This document shows, piece after piece, positions 11,276-24,200 of a stretch of 64,000 bases of DNA. The position numbers were made by a program, and so were the translations under genes. This stretch comes from Marsupella aquatica (Eukaryota; Marchantiophyta). The notes under the pieces are model-generated. The model was not told the DNA's origin and ran no database searches. It saw only the letters and a program-made list of their open reading frames with translations. Location: positions 9,982,001 to 10,046,000 of the forward strand of contig OZ316894.1 in the NCBI GenBank assembly GCA_973895155.1. The letters run 5' to 3'. The first letter of the stretch is position 1. Each line of letters opens with the position of its first letter.

Positions 11276-13713
11276 AATCTAATGACCAATGTTCTATTTT
11301 ATGTGTGAATGTGTCGATTTCGTATGCCAGTAATCAAGAGAAGAGTAAGTTGGCACTTTTTACCGACCTAGCCCCATAACTAGTAAAGGAAAGACTGCCA
11401 GCTTCATTTTCAAGTTTCAACCCCCAAGATATCATACTCCCATAGGTTCACGAACAGAATATCATGAGGTAATTAATGTCTTCAGGTTTCCTTTCGTCGG
11501 TTTGCTGTTCGAACCCCGAAACGGCTCCATGATTCCTGGAAAAGTACGGTTCCCGGACATTGACATTTCCCATTATCCCATTATGGCATTATTCCATAAG
11601 TATCATTACTTATCATTAATGTGTATGGCAAGGTGCGTGCACTGTATCAGGATAGGGTAATCTAAAAGTCTACGGATAGAGGGACAATCGACGGCTTGAA
11701 ATCCCGCCAAGTTGCGCGCACAATCTGGACCCTGCACGGGTCACAGTGACATGATGATCATTCTGTACTGGCAAGTGGGGAGGACAATCGGAAGTTTCTA
11801 ATGTACGATGAAAACAGGGAAATTGTGCTGTCAGTTGATCTAACGTGATTGTTGTGACCTCTAATTGTGAACACGGCTTGTCGATATGCTGTTAAAGGGA
11901 TGGTTATATTTTCGAGAAACGAAAACGAATTGCATTTCCAGCCATGGATGAAGATAGATCCACGGTTGTTACTTTCGCCCCCTGATCAGGGGTCGCACCT
12001 GAAGGCTGAGGTTGAGTTGAGGTGATTCCATAATTATATCCACTATTTTCGTAAAAGTGACACGGCATCATCGTAATAATGAAATAGTCAACGGGCAGAG
12101 GGCAGTGGGATAACACTATACCGGAAGGTTCTCCTACTTTTCATCCCTATTGACACATGTTTAATCATTTTCCATTTCATTTACACACATGTTTTATTTG
12201 GTTCGACATTTTCTTAGTCTGGCGAGTCCTACAGTAGAGTACATGTGAAACATTATGGAGTAGTCACCCTGAGAAACTCATTATTGTTGTAGATTGGATT
12301 CGTTTGTTGAGTTTCTAGAATGAGTTCATATTTCAAAATGCTGCCCATGGTGCCCAGATTTACATTAGTGGAGAATTTCCTTTGTAGCAAGCACAGCCCA
12401 GCTCATTAATTCTATTTACTAGCTCGATTACTCCTTTCTGTAACACATAGAGATATGGAGGAAACCCAACCATGCAAAATAAAAGGATTCCATGTCATAC
12501 GCTGTTGATTTTTGCCTCCATCCTTGTTTTTTGTCTGCACCCTCACTTAATTTTAGTTATGCCCTCAGTTAAAGTCTAGAGACTTCCCTGTAGACAGTAG
12601 GCCTACTGTCACTTCAGTTCTCAATTTCAAGCTTCATACAATGACCAACCCATCCGAAAGTGGAGTACACCAAAGATTTGACATTTGTAAAGATTGGAGT
12701 TAATTAATTGGAAACAGACGAGAGTCACCCAAGAGGCTAACAATGTGTAAGTTTTCAAAAACTGCAGACGGAAACTTTTGCATGTCCTATTCATTGAAAG
12801 CTTTTTTTGTTATGTGTCACTATGAGCCTAATGCTCGTGTGTTGCACAATTGTTGCTGCAAGTGTGTTGGTATTGCAAAACTCTTATGACATCGGATAAT
12901 GTCATAGCAGATAGTCACTATCAAAAGTGTAGGGATATTGCAAATGTTGGCATTGCATGAAATCCATGTTGTTGAATGATGTGGAAGATGGTCAATGGAA
13001 AAGATTCTGAGCAGAATGAGCAGATTAATAGGAGGTCAAAGGAAAGAGATCCAAGGGCCAGGTCAAGAGACAGTCCGAGGGGGATAAAAAGATACTAAAT
13101 ACTTTGCCCCTCAATGTAGTTTGTTCTCTCTCATTTGTCCCCTTGCTTGGCCTTATTCATAGCCCCCTTTTTCACCACCCTGCCATCTCCAGGCCGAAAA
13201 AATGTTAGCACCTCTATCGCCTTTGTGCCACCAGCGGAACTGGCTTGCAGCCAGGTTTTTTTTCCGAAGGGAAAGAGCAACGCTCAGAAAACCTAACTCC
13301 ACGAGAAGGGACCACAGGGTATAGTAGGTGACACAACAAGGCGTGCAGAATTTTACTATAGTATTTTTTTTTGCAGGCCGTCAAAACCCCTTTATAGTTT
13401 TGTCCTTTGAATCTAACTCCTAGAATAATTTCAAGCACGTGTTGTAGAAAGTTAGCAATTCTATCATCATTGTCCGTTTCTTAAAAAATTGCCCCACATA
13501 CTCACATAGTCTTACGTGCGAACTGTGTTAAAACGATTCCTTCCAAAGTGTTACCTATAATAATTGAACATTTTTAAATCTGGTTGGTTTTATTATTATT
13601 TTATCCTTTTGCAGCTCGTTAGATAGTTTGCTCCTAGCATGGTACTGTACGATTTACTCGTGTTAATGCTTCGGGCGGTTTCTCTCTGTTTATGTTTCTA
13701 CATAGACCATACG

Positions 13714-15253
13714 AGAGGTATATGCTTAATTGACCCCTCTAGACTGTTTCTTACTTAATCAACCCCCTATGTTCAGATTCCTTACATATAGTTCTTGGGA
13801 AGAGTCAGATTCCTTACATATAGTTCTTGGGAAGAGTGATATAGGGAGACTTTACCACGGTGAATTCTAATTTTCTATCATATGAGCCCGTGGTTATAGG
13901 GAGACTTTACCACGGTGAACTCTAATTTTCTATCATATGAGCCCGTGGTCTCGTCTGTGGTATGCTGCAATTATGTCGAGAAAAGAGTCGGCCCACAATC
14001 CACACGTGATAAGATCGAATGACAGCAGACGCAGTCGTGGATACTTTTGTGTTTGAAAACAAAACTAGTATGGTTTTCAAACATTTGGGGGTCTCCAACG
14101 GGGTCTCCATTCGTCTGAAGTTTAGAGGTAATTAAACTGGGAGCCTGCTATCTCCATAATGACTGTTCATATATAGTTGCTTTGTTCAGAATCTTGATCA
14201 GTGCATTCCACTAGAGACAAATCTATGTTTGGATCTCACTCTGAATAGAAAATGCTTTGCTAGATCTCTTTGACACGCTAAATTGGGACGCTTGCATTCA
14301 GAAATTATTAAATGTTCTCAAAATGTTCTCAATCTTTATATTGCAAGATCATTATGACAGCCAAGAATCCAAACACTTGTAAAATTCTCCAAAATCCTTG
14401 AAGTGTTTGCCGTTTTGAATTTGAGTTGCCTTTGCTTCCATTATGAGCAATTGAACTAGGACACTTTGCATTATGTACTCTCAACAAAATGTATTCACTA
14501 GAATAAACATATCAATAACAATTGATGACAACATCAAATTCTTACACACTTTCTTATAGGCTTTCCCATCAGTTATCCTGGCCACATCCTAAAGCCATGT
14601 GCAATTGTGTCATGTTTGTGGGCACGCTCTATCTTGTAGTGATCAAATGTCACATTAAAGAATGTACACTTCAAATAGATCCCCTCTATGCCAAAGATGC
14701 ACAACAACATCAAAATCTCCAACATTGATATCCCTAAGTGTACCTCACACCACTAAAATGTCATCTAGATTGCATGCAAACTCTAACGAAAAGAGACTGA
14801 GCTTCCCTATAACCCCCAATACAATAGATTCCCCCAAACCTCAAGACCAACAGAAGTCATCATGACAGAATGTGAAACAATGATTGAACAGGACCAAGTT
14901 ATACGAAGACAATTCAATAATGAACATTTGAAGACATAACACGTATTGTCTTCACATCATTTCTAAAATCCTTGATCATCGTCGTCGCGGCGCGGCCAAC
15001 CCTAAATGAAACATTTGACGGTTTGGTCAAGTTGCTTGCACCCATGGATAGGTTCAGGTAGACTGCAATTGCAATAAACGGCATGTCATGAACCATAAAC
15101 TATCAAAGGGGGTTGATTGGGTAACAAATATACTTTGGGGGGTCGATTGGGGCAGATCTGAACATAGGGGGTCGATTGAGGCACATTTTAACATAGGGGG
15201 TTGATTAAGCAAGAAACAGTCGGACAAAGGGGGTTGATTAAGCATATACCTCA
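13714..15253. mobile_element. Non-autonomous TIR element, 1.54 kb, hAT-like
   Basis: The left end (AGAGGTATATGCTTAATTGA from 13714) and the reverse complement of the right end (TGAGGTATATGCTTAATCAA ending at 15253) are inverted repeats that continue for about 60 bp, including CTGTTTCTTRCTTAATCAA and CCCCCTATGTT. The flanks ACCATACG (13706-13713) and ACCAGACG (15254-15261) look like an 8-bp target duplication with one mismatch, which is the size expected for hAT elements. The right end has subterminal repeats of GGGGGTTGATT/GGGGGTCGATT four times. No transposase frame lies inside, so it would need a transposase in trans. Two internal tandem duplications are present (32-bp and 55-bp periods). 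Confidence 0.8.
13774..13950. repeat. Two adjacent tandem duplications inside the TIR element
   Basis: A 32-bp unit starting CAGATTCCTTACATATAG occurs at 13774 and 13806 with no difference I can see. A 55-bp unit starting ATAGGGAGACTTTACCACGG occurs at 13841 and 13896 and differs at one visible position. Both are recent by their identity. Confidence 0.92.
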
Positions 15254-15398
15254 ACCAGACGCCTTCACATTTTACATTTGCTCATGATTTGGTACGTTAC
15301 ACCTTTGTATCAACTATCATAGACCATTACATAGCCGAACTATTTTTATAGGTTTGTCTAGAAATGGAAGTCAGATAGACCTCCACATCTGTCAAAAT

Positions 15399-15579
15399 AT
15401 GAGGTATTTGCCTGATCAACTCCCAAAATGAAATTTGTTACTTGATCGACTCCCTGAGATCTACCAACAGTCCAGATCTAAGATTGAAAGGTCCATCAAT
15501 GTTCCAGATTGGGGAAAAATATCAAGGGGGTTGATTAAGCAAACTTTTTCCAGAAGGGGGTCTACTAATCATATCTCTC
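15399..15579. mobile_element. MITE of the AGAGGTAT-TIR family, copy 1
   Basis: About 180 bp with diverged terminal inverted repeats: left GAGGTATTTGCCTGATCAAC, right end ACTAATCATATCTCTC. It shares its interior with the copy at 30764-30944 (AAATGAAATTTGTTACTTGA, CCAGATCTRAGAT, CAGATTGGGGAAAA, GGGGGTTGATTAA, CTTTTTCCAGAAG). Its ends match the 1.54-kb element just upstream. Candidate 8-bp flanks GTCAAAAT and GTTGAAAT agree at 6 of 8 positions. Confidence 0.8.
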
Positions 15580-15599
15580 GTTGAAATTCTGATATAGAC

Positions 15600-18500
15600 T
15601 TTGCAAATTGGATACATTGGAGAGAAGCTGGTGAGTGGACTCTGATAAGAAAATGAGATGGTCATGTTTGGGAATTTGTAGGTCTCTCCATCTGGAATGA
15701 AATTTGAAGATGGGAGAGATCTTTCAAAGCTATTTCTGTTCAAACCCCGAAATTCTATTTCATAGGAATGGATATTAAGGGAGATACTGATTTCAAAAAC
15801 TTTTGAAAACTCAAAGTGTGGACAGTGAGTGATTCACTAATATTTAGTAATTGACAAATCTCTTCATCCATCTTGAAAATTGGAGGTAGTAGACTAGTTG
15901 GAAAGAGCCTTTCAATCCACTTCTCATGAGCCCAATAAAAGTTGATTTTGATGGATATCAAGGGATATATTGCATGTCACACTTTGTTGGCTTAAAACTA
16001 TTATGAAATGAGAAGGAGTGAAGATGTAAAATGTGTCATGGTCCATGGGGGTTGCATGGCAAACGTGCGCAATCCACGGGATGTTCTATAAGTTTTCCTT
16101 TGGTCCCTGAAGGTTTAGCGTTCTTGAAAAGGCAATTGTACTGCATTAAATGTATGACCCGACAGAACAAAAGGAAGGAACACCAAAAAAAATTTGCAAA
16201 CAAAAAGCGCTCAATCCTGCGCTCAATAAATCTAACTGTATACTTGTGCTTCATTTGGTTGTCTCATGTGTGGCTCATTGTACAATAATTGAACCAATAT
16301 GTAAACTTGCTTAGAATAACTGGTGACCCTTTCTTGCCAGAAAGTGGTACAATATGACAAAAGAAGGACCAAATGCATGTAAACTTTGTTGGCAACCAAC
16401 TTGATGTAATTTTTTTTTCAAACCCAGCACCAATACGTAGGAATGAGTTTATGGATAAGTCAAAAGTCCCTGGAATTTGTTTCTGATTTGCACCCACCTC
16501 CCACAAGCATGCAAAGGTGCAAACCAAATAGACATAGGTGCGGATAGTCTTTCGAAGTAAAGCAGCTGTTTTCTATCTCAATTGCCTTATGGCCGAAGAG
16601 TCCTTACTGCCCTGTTCTATTCGGGATAATATGTTAGGTATATGTTTATGTCAACGTGCTCTAGACAATGTGAAGCCTTTATAGTTTGCCCAGTTTATTA
16701 GTTCATTCCAGCCCCTTTAATTTCTTACATTCTTAATTTCTATTAGGCTTGTTCATCATTGTATGTACTTTCAATTCTACAAGATCGTATGTTTTTTTTC
16801 TCTTTATTTTTTGTTGCAAATAATTTTATGTAGGGAGATCCCTCTCTTTTATAGAGTCAATTTCAAAGATGCTTGCCCTCTCAACCAGGCATTTGAGATC
16901 TCGTCAACGTCAACCCAGGGGGTTTATGTCTCAAATGCTAACAAAGTATTTTAGATCAATTTGTGTGAAATGAACCCAGAGCCGTCACCCTCCCCTCTCT
17001 CCTGCGCTCACCCTCCCCACATCACGCTTGTCCCCTCCAAGTCCCTGTCACCCGGGGGCCTGCAGGGTTCTCCCCTTCAAAACTTACTTTTGGAAGGCCA
17101 CCAAGTTTTGTTTTTTTTCCTCCTTTTAGGGTTTGGTCGAGTGAATATTTTTAAATTGGGGTCCAACCAGGCAAATTCCTCAACTGAATAGTAAGGAATC
17201 TTTTCTGCAAGGATTTTTTGTCATACGTTCTGTTTCATTTCAAATAACTCTTCAGGAGGAGAACTTTTGATGGGGAATAAGTTTTAAAAAATTATGAAAT
17301 GCAAGCAGCCTATATATTCATGGAAATATACCCTAGCCCACATCCCTGGGTATGGGAGCTTCTCTCAAGCCTGTTGTCTTGTTTGAAACCTACCGTGACT
17401 ATAGCACATAACTTCAATTGGGGGTGCAGGTAGAAAGTAGCAATTAGGTGCTCAAAGCCTACTATGAGAACGAAGCGTCGAAACTCGAAAGTGAAAGTGG
17501 GAGGCGCATGCAAGAAGATTCTTACTTTTAGTTCCTCTTTCTTGGTGTTTAGTGGTTCCCTTTTGCTCACTTTTTTTTGGATTGGTTTTGTCCACTTGGG
17601 CCCTCTTTTGTTTGTTCATTTGTACTCTGTTTGGTCCCTTTGTATATAAAAAGTGTGTATATTTAATTAAGAAGATTAGTATTTCGAGTGTCAATGATGA
17701 ACATGAATAATAAGGAACCTTTCTTAGCAAGGGTTCACCTTTGTTTTCACCTCTATATCTACGATAGGGCTGGTTCTCTTGTTGACGAATAGGTTAAATA
17801 ACTATAACGACTGTATCTGTCATATCGGTCATTTATGTACTCATGGGAAACCGTCAGTACACTCGCCCATACCCCTTTACCTGGAGATAGAACCTTAATA
17901 AAAACAATACCGAAGCTGGCTTTTCGGGAGCAAACGACTGCACGCAAGTGAACATATAATTTAGTGCCAGTAGCATGGTGGAACATGCAGCCAATGGCAC
18001 AGACTAGCAAACGAAGGGTGTGAGCAAAAGACGTCATGTGATGAAACACACCGTACTTCAATGACGTGCTCTAGTGACATGTGGGAAAATTGCTTTACAG
18101 TACCTGAGCCTGCGCGACCGGCTAAAATGGGGGGCTGCGGGCAGACCTACTCGTGCCGGTCGCTGGGGAACGTAGGGACGTTAAAAATTCAGCTTTAAAG
18201 TCTGTTTAAATTACACAAATTCGATTAATGTTTTGTATTTTTGTCGTCTTTGGAAGTATGTTGTCAAAATATACTCTGAATTGTTTGGTGAATTGGTGGT
18301 GTCTATCTATGTCGTTGACGGCAAAGGTTGGTCGTGTTTGTACATTCAATTAGAATTATGAGAAACTTTATTCGTTTATTTTGTAAATTTAAATTTCATA
18401 AATTCAATCACCCCGGTGAAAGTTTGAATTAAAATTCTCTATTCCCTTGATTCTGAAACTCGTTTTCATACTAGACTCCTATCCATTGAGATAGCTTTTA

Positions 18501-19600
18501 ACTAAAACAGTGGATATAGAATATTTCACTAGTCACTAGAACTAATATTTTCCTTTGTACTTTCTTATCATACACGCAGTTGTGATGAGTGAAAACTTAA
18601 AATCAGTTGTGCATGCAAAGAATATTTCTTGATCGTGGGCATTCTCCTAGGTATTACCTTCAATCACAAAGACTTGCATTTAATAACCATGAGTTCTATA
18701 AAAAAATTCCACATTATTGAATCTATCAAAATTGTTGATATCTGTGTGAGGATCAACGTCCCCTAAATTCGGTAAAATTACCAACATATCTATTATTGGA
18801 TGGACCAAACAATTTCCAACACCAACAACTGTCAACATTTATTTGGAGTTTCTACTTCGCTTCCACCCCTTTATTTTTTGTATGGCTTTTGGATCCTGTC
18901 CCCCAGTTGACCCAGTTACTGTAGTTCTTTGGTATTGTGACGTACACATTATAGAAAGAAAATATGACTCTGAGGAAAAATTAAATGCTTTAGAGTGATC
19001 TATGGGAGCATCTTGTCAACACTTGTTACTGGGAGCCACTGTGCCTCTAGAGGGGCTTGCCTACTAGATGTAGACCAATTCTTCTTCTCCTCTGTTTTGA
19101 AATTCCATTTACTCTTTTCTTTGGTGTTTTCCTTATTGCATCTCTTTTGTTTTTCCTTCATTGTACTTTGTTTGCCCATTTTTTAAAATTATGAGCCCTA
19201 TGCGCATGCCTTGCACAGTCCATGGGGAGTCCAGCCGGGGCATTTATGGGGCAGCTTGGGGAAGTGGGGAAACGCATATGTGCCAGGGGTGCCTATTTTC
19301 TCCATCAATGATCAAGTAAAACAACCAAATGAATCCAATGGTTGTAAATCTTTTTTGCTTTTTGTATTGGAAGGAAGGACAAAAAAGCACAAGATATTTT
19401 ATTATAGTTGAGGATGGTAGTTTGTTGTTTGTCCATGGGCGCCACTCTAGTGAAAGCTCTTCTTCTTATTGTCCTCTGTATTGAGATTGCATTTGCTTCA
19501 TGCTTTCGTGTTTTCCTTATGTCTACCTCTTTTCGTTTCCCTTCATTGTACTTTGTTTTGCTATTTTTTTCCACAAATTATGGTTGTTTATCCCAGGGGC
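15600..19600. other. Gene-poor interval upstream of the WRKY locus
   Basis: No ORF above about 100 codons with a recognisable motif. Several stretches carry a recurring GGTCCATGGGGG motif (near 16043 and, as TCCATGGGGA, near 19220) that also appears near 30266, hinting at a diverged repeat family. A duplication of about 110 bp is listed separately at 19078-19575. Confidence 0.5.
19078..19575. repeat. Diverged T-rich direct repeat, ~380 bp apart
   Basis: 19078-19190 and 19455-19575 share TTCTTCTT, GTTTTCCTTAT, TCTTTT and CCTTCATTGTACTTTGTTT in the same order. A related T-rich block lies near 17520-17620. No coding meaning. Confidence 0.55.
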
Positions 19601-20475
19601 GATCTTCGTCAAGTTTTAGGGGTAGGTCGTAAATTCCCCGAGTAACGAGGTTTCCCTTTGAGATCCGACGGGCAGGAGGCGGCGATCTCGGGCCGGGACA
19701 GCAGCTTCCAGGAAGGGCCGGTTGGCGAAGGATCGAAGGACCTGTCCATCGATTCCTCCGGCGTGGCGTTGCTTTGCGTGCGACAATGCGGCCCTATGTC
19801 TACAAGAGCTGAAGCGCAGAAGTGGGAAACTGTTGTCGTTGAGGAAGAGGTCTCGTGCTCCCTTCCCGAATCGCTTCCGGACCGAGGTAGAAGCGGAGGC
19901 TGAGCGCATTCTGCGTGGCCCGGTTTTCGATCCGAGTTGGGTCGATCGGAATTGGTGTGTAAGGCTGAAGTTTGTGTTGTCGTTCTTGATTGTAAGGTGA
20001 TACTGTCCGTGGATTGAGAGGAAAGGATTGGATCAAGAGAGTGGAAATAAGTTTTGCAGTCAACAAGGCATTCCTCGGACGACTGAAGATTGAAGTTGCT
20101 CCACAGTGGTCGCTTCGAGGCCACCTGGGAAGCGTGCGGGATTTGCGCTGCAGGGAGGAGGGGATCGATTGGCAGGGAAAAGTTGGGAGGAAGTGGGAAG
20201 CGCATGACAAGGAGTCTATACTCCGTGTCTGATCTCCACCACTGCCATCTGAGGACGGCGAAGGGGGAGGAAGAACACGAGCGTAGGAGCTGCGGTTTTG
20301 GTCCTGTAGTGCTCGAGCTTCTGATCAGCAAAAGAATTTGCATTACTGGCGGAGAGAAGGGCGAGGTCGGTTGATCGGTCGGCCGTTCAGTTCAGATTTA
20401 TAGTAAGAAGCCCCCGCAGCTGAAGAGGAGGCCACAATTGCTCCTTGGTTCAAGTTCCACCTGGATCTCTTGGGC

Positions 20476-22771
20476 ATGGCTCCCGAGAACGAAGGGAAGC
20501 CGGCTCCCGCCAACATGGGCGACAGAACGGAGGTTTCCATCGATGGACTGCTGGACATTGAACAGCTACTGGTGAAGGTCCAAGTCGAGATGGAAAGGAT
20601 CTGCACCTCGGATGTCATGTCCAACTTCGCCTTCGACGGTGACCTCAAACCCGAGTTAGCGGACTCCTTTTCAAGCCAGCTGGTGAACCGCAGGCCTGAG
20701 GCGCTGCGAGTTCTTGCGTCCAAGCAGGACAGTGTCAAGCTTATCAGTGAGCTAGCCCTGCTCAAATTACGGAACCTCATTCCCAGGCGGAAGGGATCGG
20801 TTGAGGTGCGTTTCATCTTCGAAATACTCCTTCACAGTTTTCAGTGCAAGTTCCAGGGGAGAGTCGTGGTAGTGAAGTCCGAAGCGTTTGACGGTTTTGG
20901 TGTTCTAGAAGTGGTTAATGTTGACGTGAGGGTCGAAGCGCTGCCATATGCAATTAAAAGGACTCGGGATTTTAGAGTTGTAACCTTTAAAGCTGTGCTT
21001 GATTACGACAGTAGTGTGTGTGATGCATACCCTTTTGGGAGTTGATTTAGGATTCGGGTTTCGGACTGAAGCGACTTGTCATGGAATGCAGGACGTGAGT
21101 TCTAACATGAATCTGAAGCGGAGCAGGCCTTTGAGCCCCCTGCACGTCCCCCGGATGTCGAGCATCGTAGATCCCCAAGACTCGAAGGTTGGAGTTCTGT
21201 CACTTGACGGAGCAACTTCACCCCGCGGTAGTCATGGCACCGCCTTCGACGTTCCCAGCCCTACCCCAGCTGATATGCTCCCCCTCAAGTTCATCAGAAC
21301 GGGAGACAACACAAAAGCTCCATTCCAGAAGCCGTCTACGATCTTCATGTAAGAACTACTTTTCCCGGCTGTTCTATGCACCCCGTGATGGCGTTTTCCG
21401 GCTGTTGAAGTGTTGACTTTCTTTTATCGAAGTGCTCAACTCTGTCTCTCCTACATTGGGCTGGGATCTTCAAATGTGCAACTGTGATAGGCTTTTGAAT
21501 GTTTCTTTGACGAGTTCCATTTGCTAATCATCCAGTGCTTCTTTTCTGTGCAGGCCTACTGCAAAGCTTGGTAGCGTTGGTGTCCCAATTCTAGACGTTT
21601 CGATTGTGCCTGCGCCTACCGAAAGTTTATCAGCAGTGTCTTCGGGTCTCGTCAACAGAGCCCCTAGCGCCAAGAAGCGGCCAGCCCGCTCCAGACGTGA
21701 CAGGTACCGACTTGTTACCTAGTGGGCCTGTTACTCGTTGTTTATTTCCGTGTCCGTGAGGCCAGTCGCTGATACAGTTTGCCTATCCTTTATAACTTTT
21801 GCATGACATGGAGATGTGGTGAACGCTGTATCTCGCTGCACTCGAATTTTTTCACTTGCATTTGTCTTCGTCCATCATTGCAAGGGGGTTGTCACTAACA
21901 GACCTCGCTGACTATGTCTGGGTGCAGGAATAAAACGAAGAACAAAATTGTGCTTATGCCAGAGCCTGTCATGCAGAGGTTGGGGCCTGGGGACACCAAC
22001 AAGATTCCGGACGATGGCTTCCTTTGGCGCAAGTATGGAAACAAGCCCATTAAGACTGCATCATACAAGAGAGGGTACTACAAGTGCCGTCACTTCAAGG
22101 AAGTGAAGTGCAACGCCACGAAAATCGTACAGCAGACGAACAATGACCCGAACACTTTCTCTGTGCACTACAAGGGCGAGCACACTTGCAGTCAGCGAGG
22201 AAACCTGGGCGGTGTTAACGGCGGCTCACAGCCTGGAGGTAATGACAGCACATCTTTGGCTGATCAGGTGAACGAGAACCTGGATTCTAGCGATCCCAGG
22301 AGCCCTGAAGACGAGAAGGATGACGTCCTCGATGGAATGGAGTGGCCAAGGGATGACGACAGTGACTCTGCAAGTGAAGAGCTATTCCCATCTGATGGAG
22401 GAGAAGAGGCTGTGGAGAGCGTGAGAGCCCCTGCTGTAGAGGAGCTTTCGCAACCTACCTCGCCGCTCATTAGCTTCGAGATGCCGGCCATTGGAAACCT
22501 GCCAACAGACTCTGTACGTTCCGACATGACGGAGATCAACATTGAGACAACTTCGCCTTGGTGCGATACGCTCTCCACTCCTGATTACAAGCTTAAGTAC
22601 CAGGACTCTTGCCCACCCGAGGCAACACAAGAGATGGACCATAACGAGATTCTTCTCGACTTGATCAACGTGGGTGGGTTGATGGGCGACAATGCAATCC
22701 ACGACATCAGCTACTGGTGTCATGACATGGACCCTTTCTCTTTCCCCTCTGACAGTCTTCAGTTTCACTAA
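20476..22771 (+). CDS. WRKY: Group III-type WRKY transcription factor with WRKYGNK core, 526 aa, 4 exons
   Basis: Predicted nuclear DNA-binding regulator. Exons by GT-AG: 20476-20805, 21092-21348, 21554-21703, 21928-22771; phases agree and total 1581 bp. The start is the ATG at 20476; the frame upstream has only a TTG six bases earlier. One WRKY domain lies at residues about 274-333: WRKYGNK (279-285) and a zinc finger C299-x7-C307-x23-H331-x-C333. That C-x7-C-x23-H-x-C spacing is diagnostic of group III. The heptapeptide has Asn284 where almost all WRKY proteins have Gln. The domain is encoded wholly in exon 4, whereas angiosperm group III genes normally have an intron inside it. Lys/Arg-rich KKRPARSRR at about 236-245 could be a nuclear signal. 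An acidic stretch follows the domain (about 320-420 aa). Binding to canonical W-boxes is uncertain given the Q-to-N change. Transcript ends not determined; 19.6-20.4 kb is probably leader or promoter. Confidence 0.92.
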
Positions 22772-24200
22772 TCCCCTTCGCCGATACTCTAGCCGAGCCC
22801 AATTGCGACTGGGCTGGCGACTTGCCTAGTCTCGATGCGAGCAGTGTGCAAGCAAGGAAAGCTGAATGTGCATTTGTACAGAGAGCAGTCCATTTTGAGG
22901 GGCTGTAATGACTTGATTTGTCGTCAGCTTCTTTATCGCCGGACCACGCACGGGATATTGGCAAGCGCTGGAAGTGACTTTATTTTCTTTTCTACTCTTC
23001 TTTCGATCTCAAACGATGGATTGAATGTCGGGTGCGTCCGAATCACCGGACGGTCCAGCACTATGAACCTGGCCTTGAACTGAACTTTACCACATGCCTG
23101 GCTTCGCCCTCCTCGGCAAGCTAGTTGATGGAATTCAGTTTGTAGGTGGGAACATGTTTTCGCAAAGCAGCAACGTTCGATCCACTTGACTTGCGGATTT
23201 CTGTCGTTCAAGCTTAGCAACATGCGGCGACCTTTCTCGGACTTATTGTACACTAAGCTATGTAGCTGGAGAGCTCCTGATCCTTCTCATGTCCGACCAA
23301 GAGGACGTGTTCCAAATAGCTTATGTGACATGTCTCGGTCCTGAGTTAGAGGTCCCCTAGTACCTTAATAGTCAAATATGTACGTGCCAGTACCGTAAAA
23401 CTACTAAGCAGTAAGAGATGATGTGACTTTTCGAAAAGCATGCCGGAAAAGCATGCAGCAACGCTCGGAAACTCTTTGTATCATAGCCCGAAATCGAACC
23501 CTGCAGTCTGGTTGCTCCTGGACGTTCCGTCTGTCTCCTACAGACAGGCAGGTAAGCATGCCAGTGGATTGTTTTTCTGGCCAAGTGTATCTTCTGCGGA
23601 CGCGCTGAGTTTTGCGGAGCTCGTGCAGAGAAGCGCACCTTGGCTTGTGCAATTGTAAATTAGAACTTCGTCACATTGGGCCCTCACGGTGTGGATGTTG
23701 ATCTTTGCAGTTACGGATGTGCTGGACTTCCTGGATCTCGATCCACTGGCTTGCGTCTCTGTTAACCTTGTGCTGTTACTGGGTGTAGTGTTTTATTATA
23801 AACATGGTCTCTCAACCATCTTTGTATCAGCTTTATAATTGAATGTACCTACCTATGCTTGTAATCTTGCTGAGTGATTGAATGCGAATGCTCTCTCCTA
23901 GTCAGTCGTCTTCCACATTGCTGTACCTACCTATGCTTGTAATCTTGCTGAGTGATTGAATGCGAATGCTCTCTCCTAGTCAGTCGTCTTCCACATTGCT
24001 TTCTACTGGACTGGTTTTCTCAAGATCTCGCGCTACACTACCTCAATTGAAGAATAACTTAGTAAGTTATTGGTTTGTGATTATTTCAAAGCCCTTTTAC
24101 TTTCACCTATGGCCTCTTGCGATCTCTTCGCAAGAATGACTGTTCTGCGATCTCTTTGCAAGAACGACTGTTCTGCTGACTTCTGTGGTTTTCATTCTTG
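22772..24200. repeat. 3' flank of the WRKY gene with a perfect 78-bp tandem duplication
   Basis: 23845-23922 and 23923-24000 are identical over 78 bp (unit starts GTACCTACCTATGCTTGTAA, ends TCTTCCACATTGCT). A smaller duplication of a GCGATCTCTTCGCAAGAA unit lies at about 24119-24175. The stretch before it is presumably the 3' UTR; no other gene is visible. Confidence 0.9.

Larger units (their letters stand above)
8096..13705. other. Gene-poor interval
   Basis: No ORF over about 115 codons and none with a motif I recognise. Contents are short direct repeats (8488-8524; 8750-8780; 10786 and 10895), a 15-base poly-C run at 9870-9884, a dispersed repeat at 10065-10290, and a tandem duplication at 11051-11275. 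I see no tRNA: the one T-loop-like string (GTTCGAACCCC near 11512) has no matching acceptor or anticodon arms. Confidence 0.6.

Noticed and set aside
11460-11535. Possible tRNA because of GTTCGAACCCC
   Set aside because: No acceptor stem, D arm or anticodon stem can be paired around it.
13714-15253. Possible LTR retrotransposon from the similar ends
   Set aside because: The ends are inverted, not direct, repeats; there is no primer-binding site or polypurine tract and no polyprotein.
19609-20343. 244-codon minus-strand frame before the WRKY gene
   Set aside because: Low-complexity Ser/Pro/Arg composition, GC-rich leader region, overlapped by open frames on the other strand, no motif.
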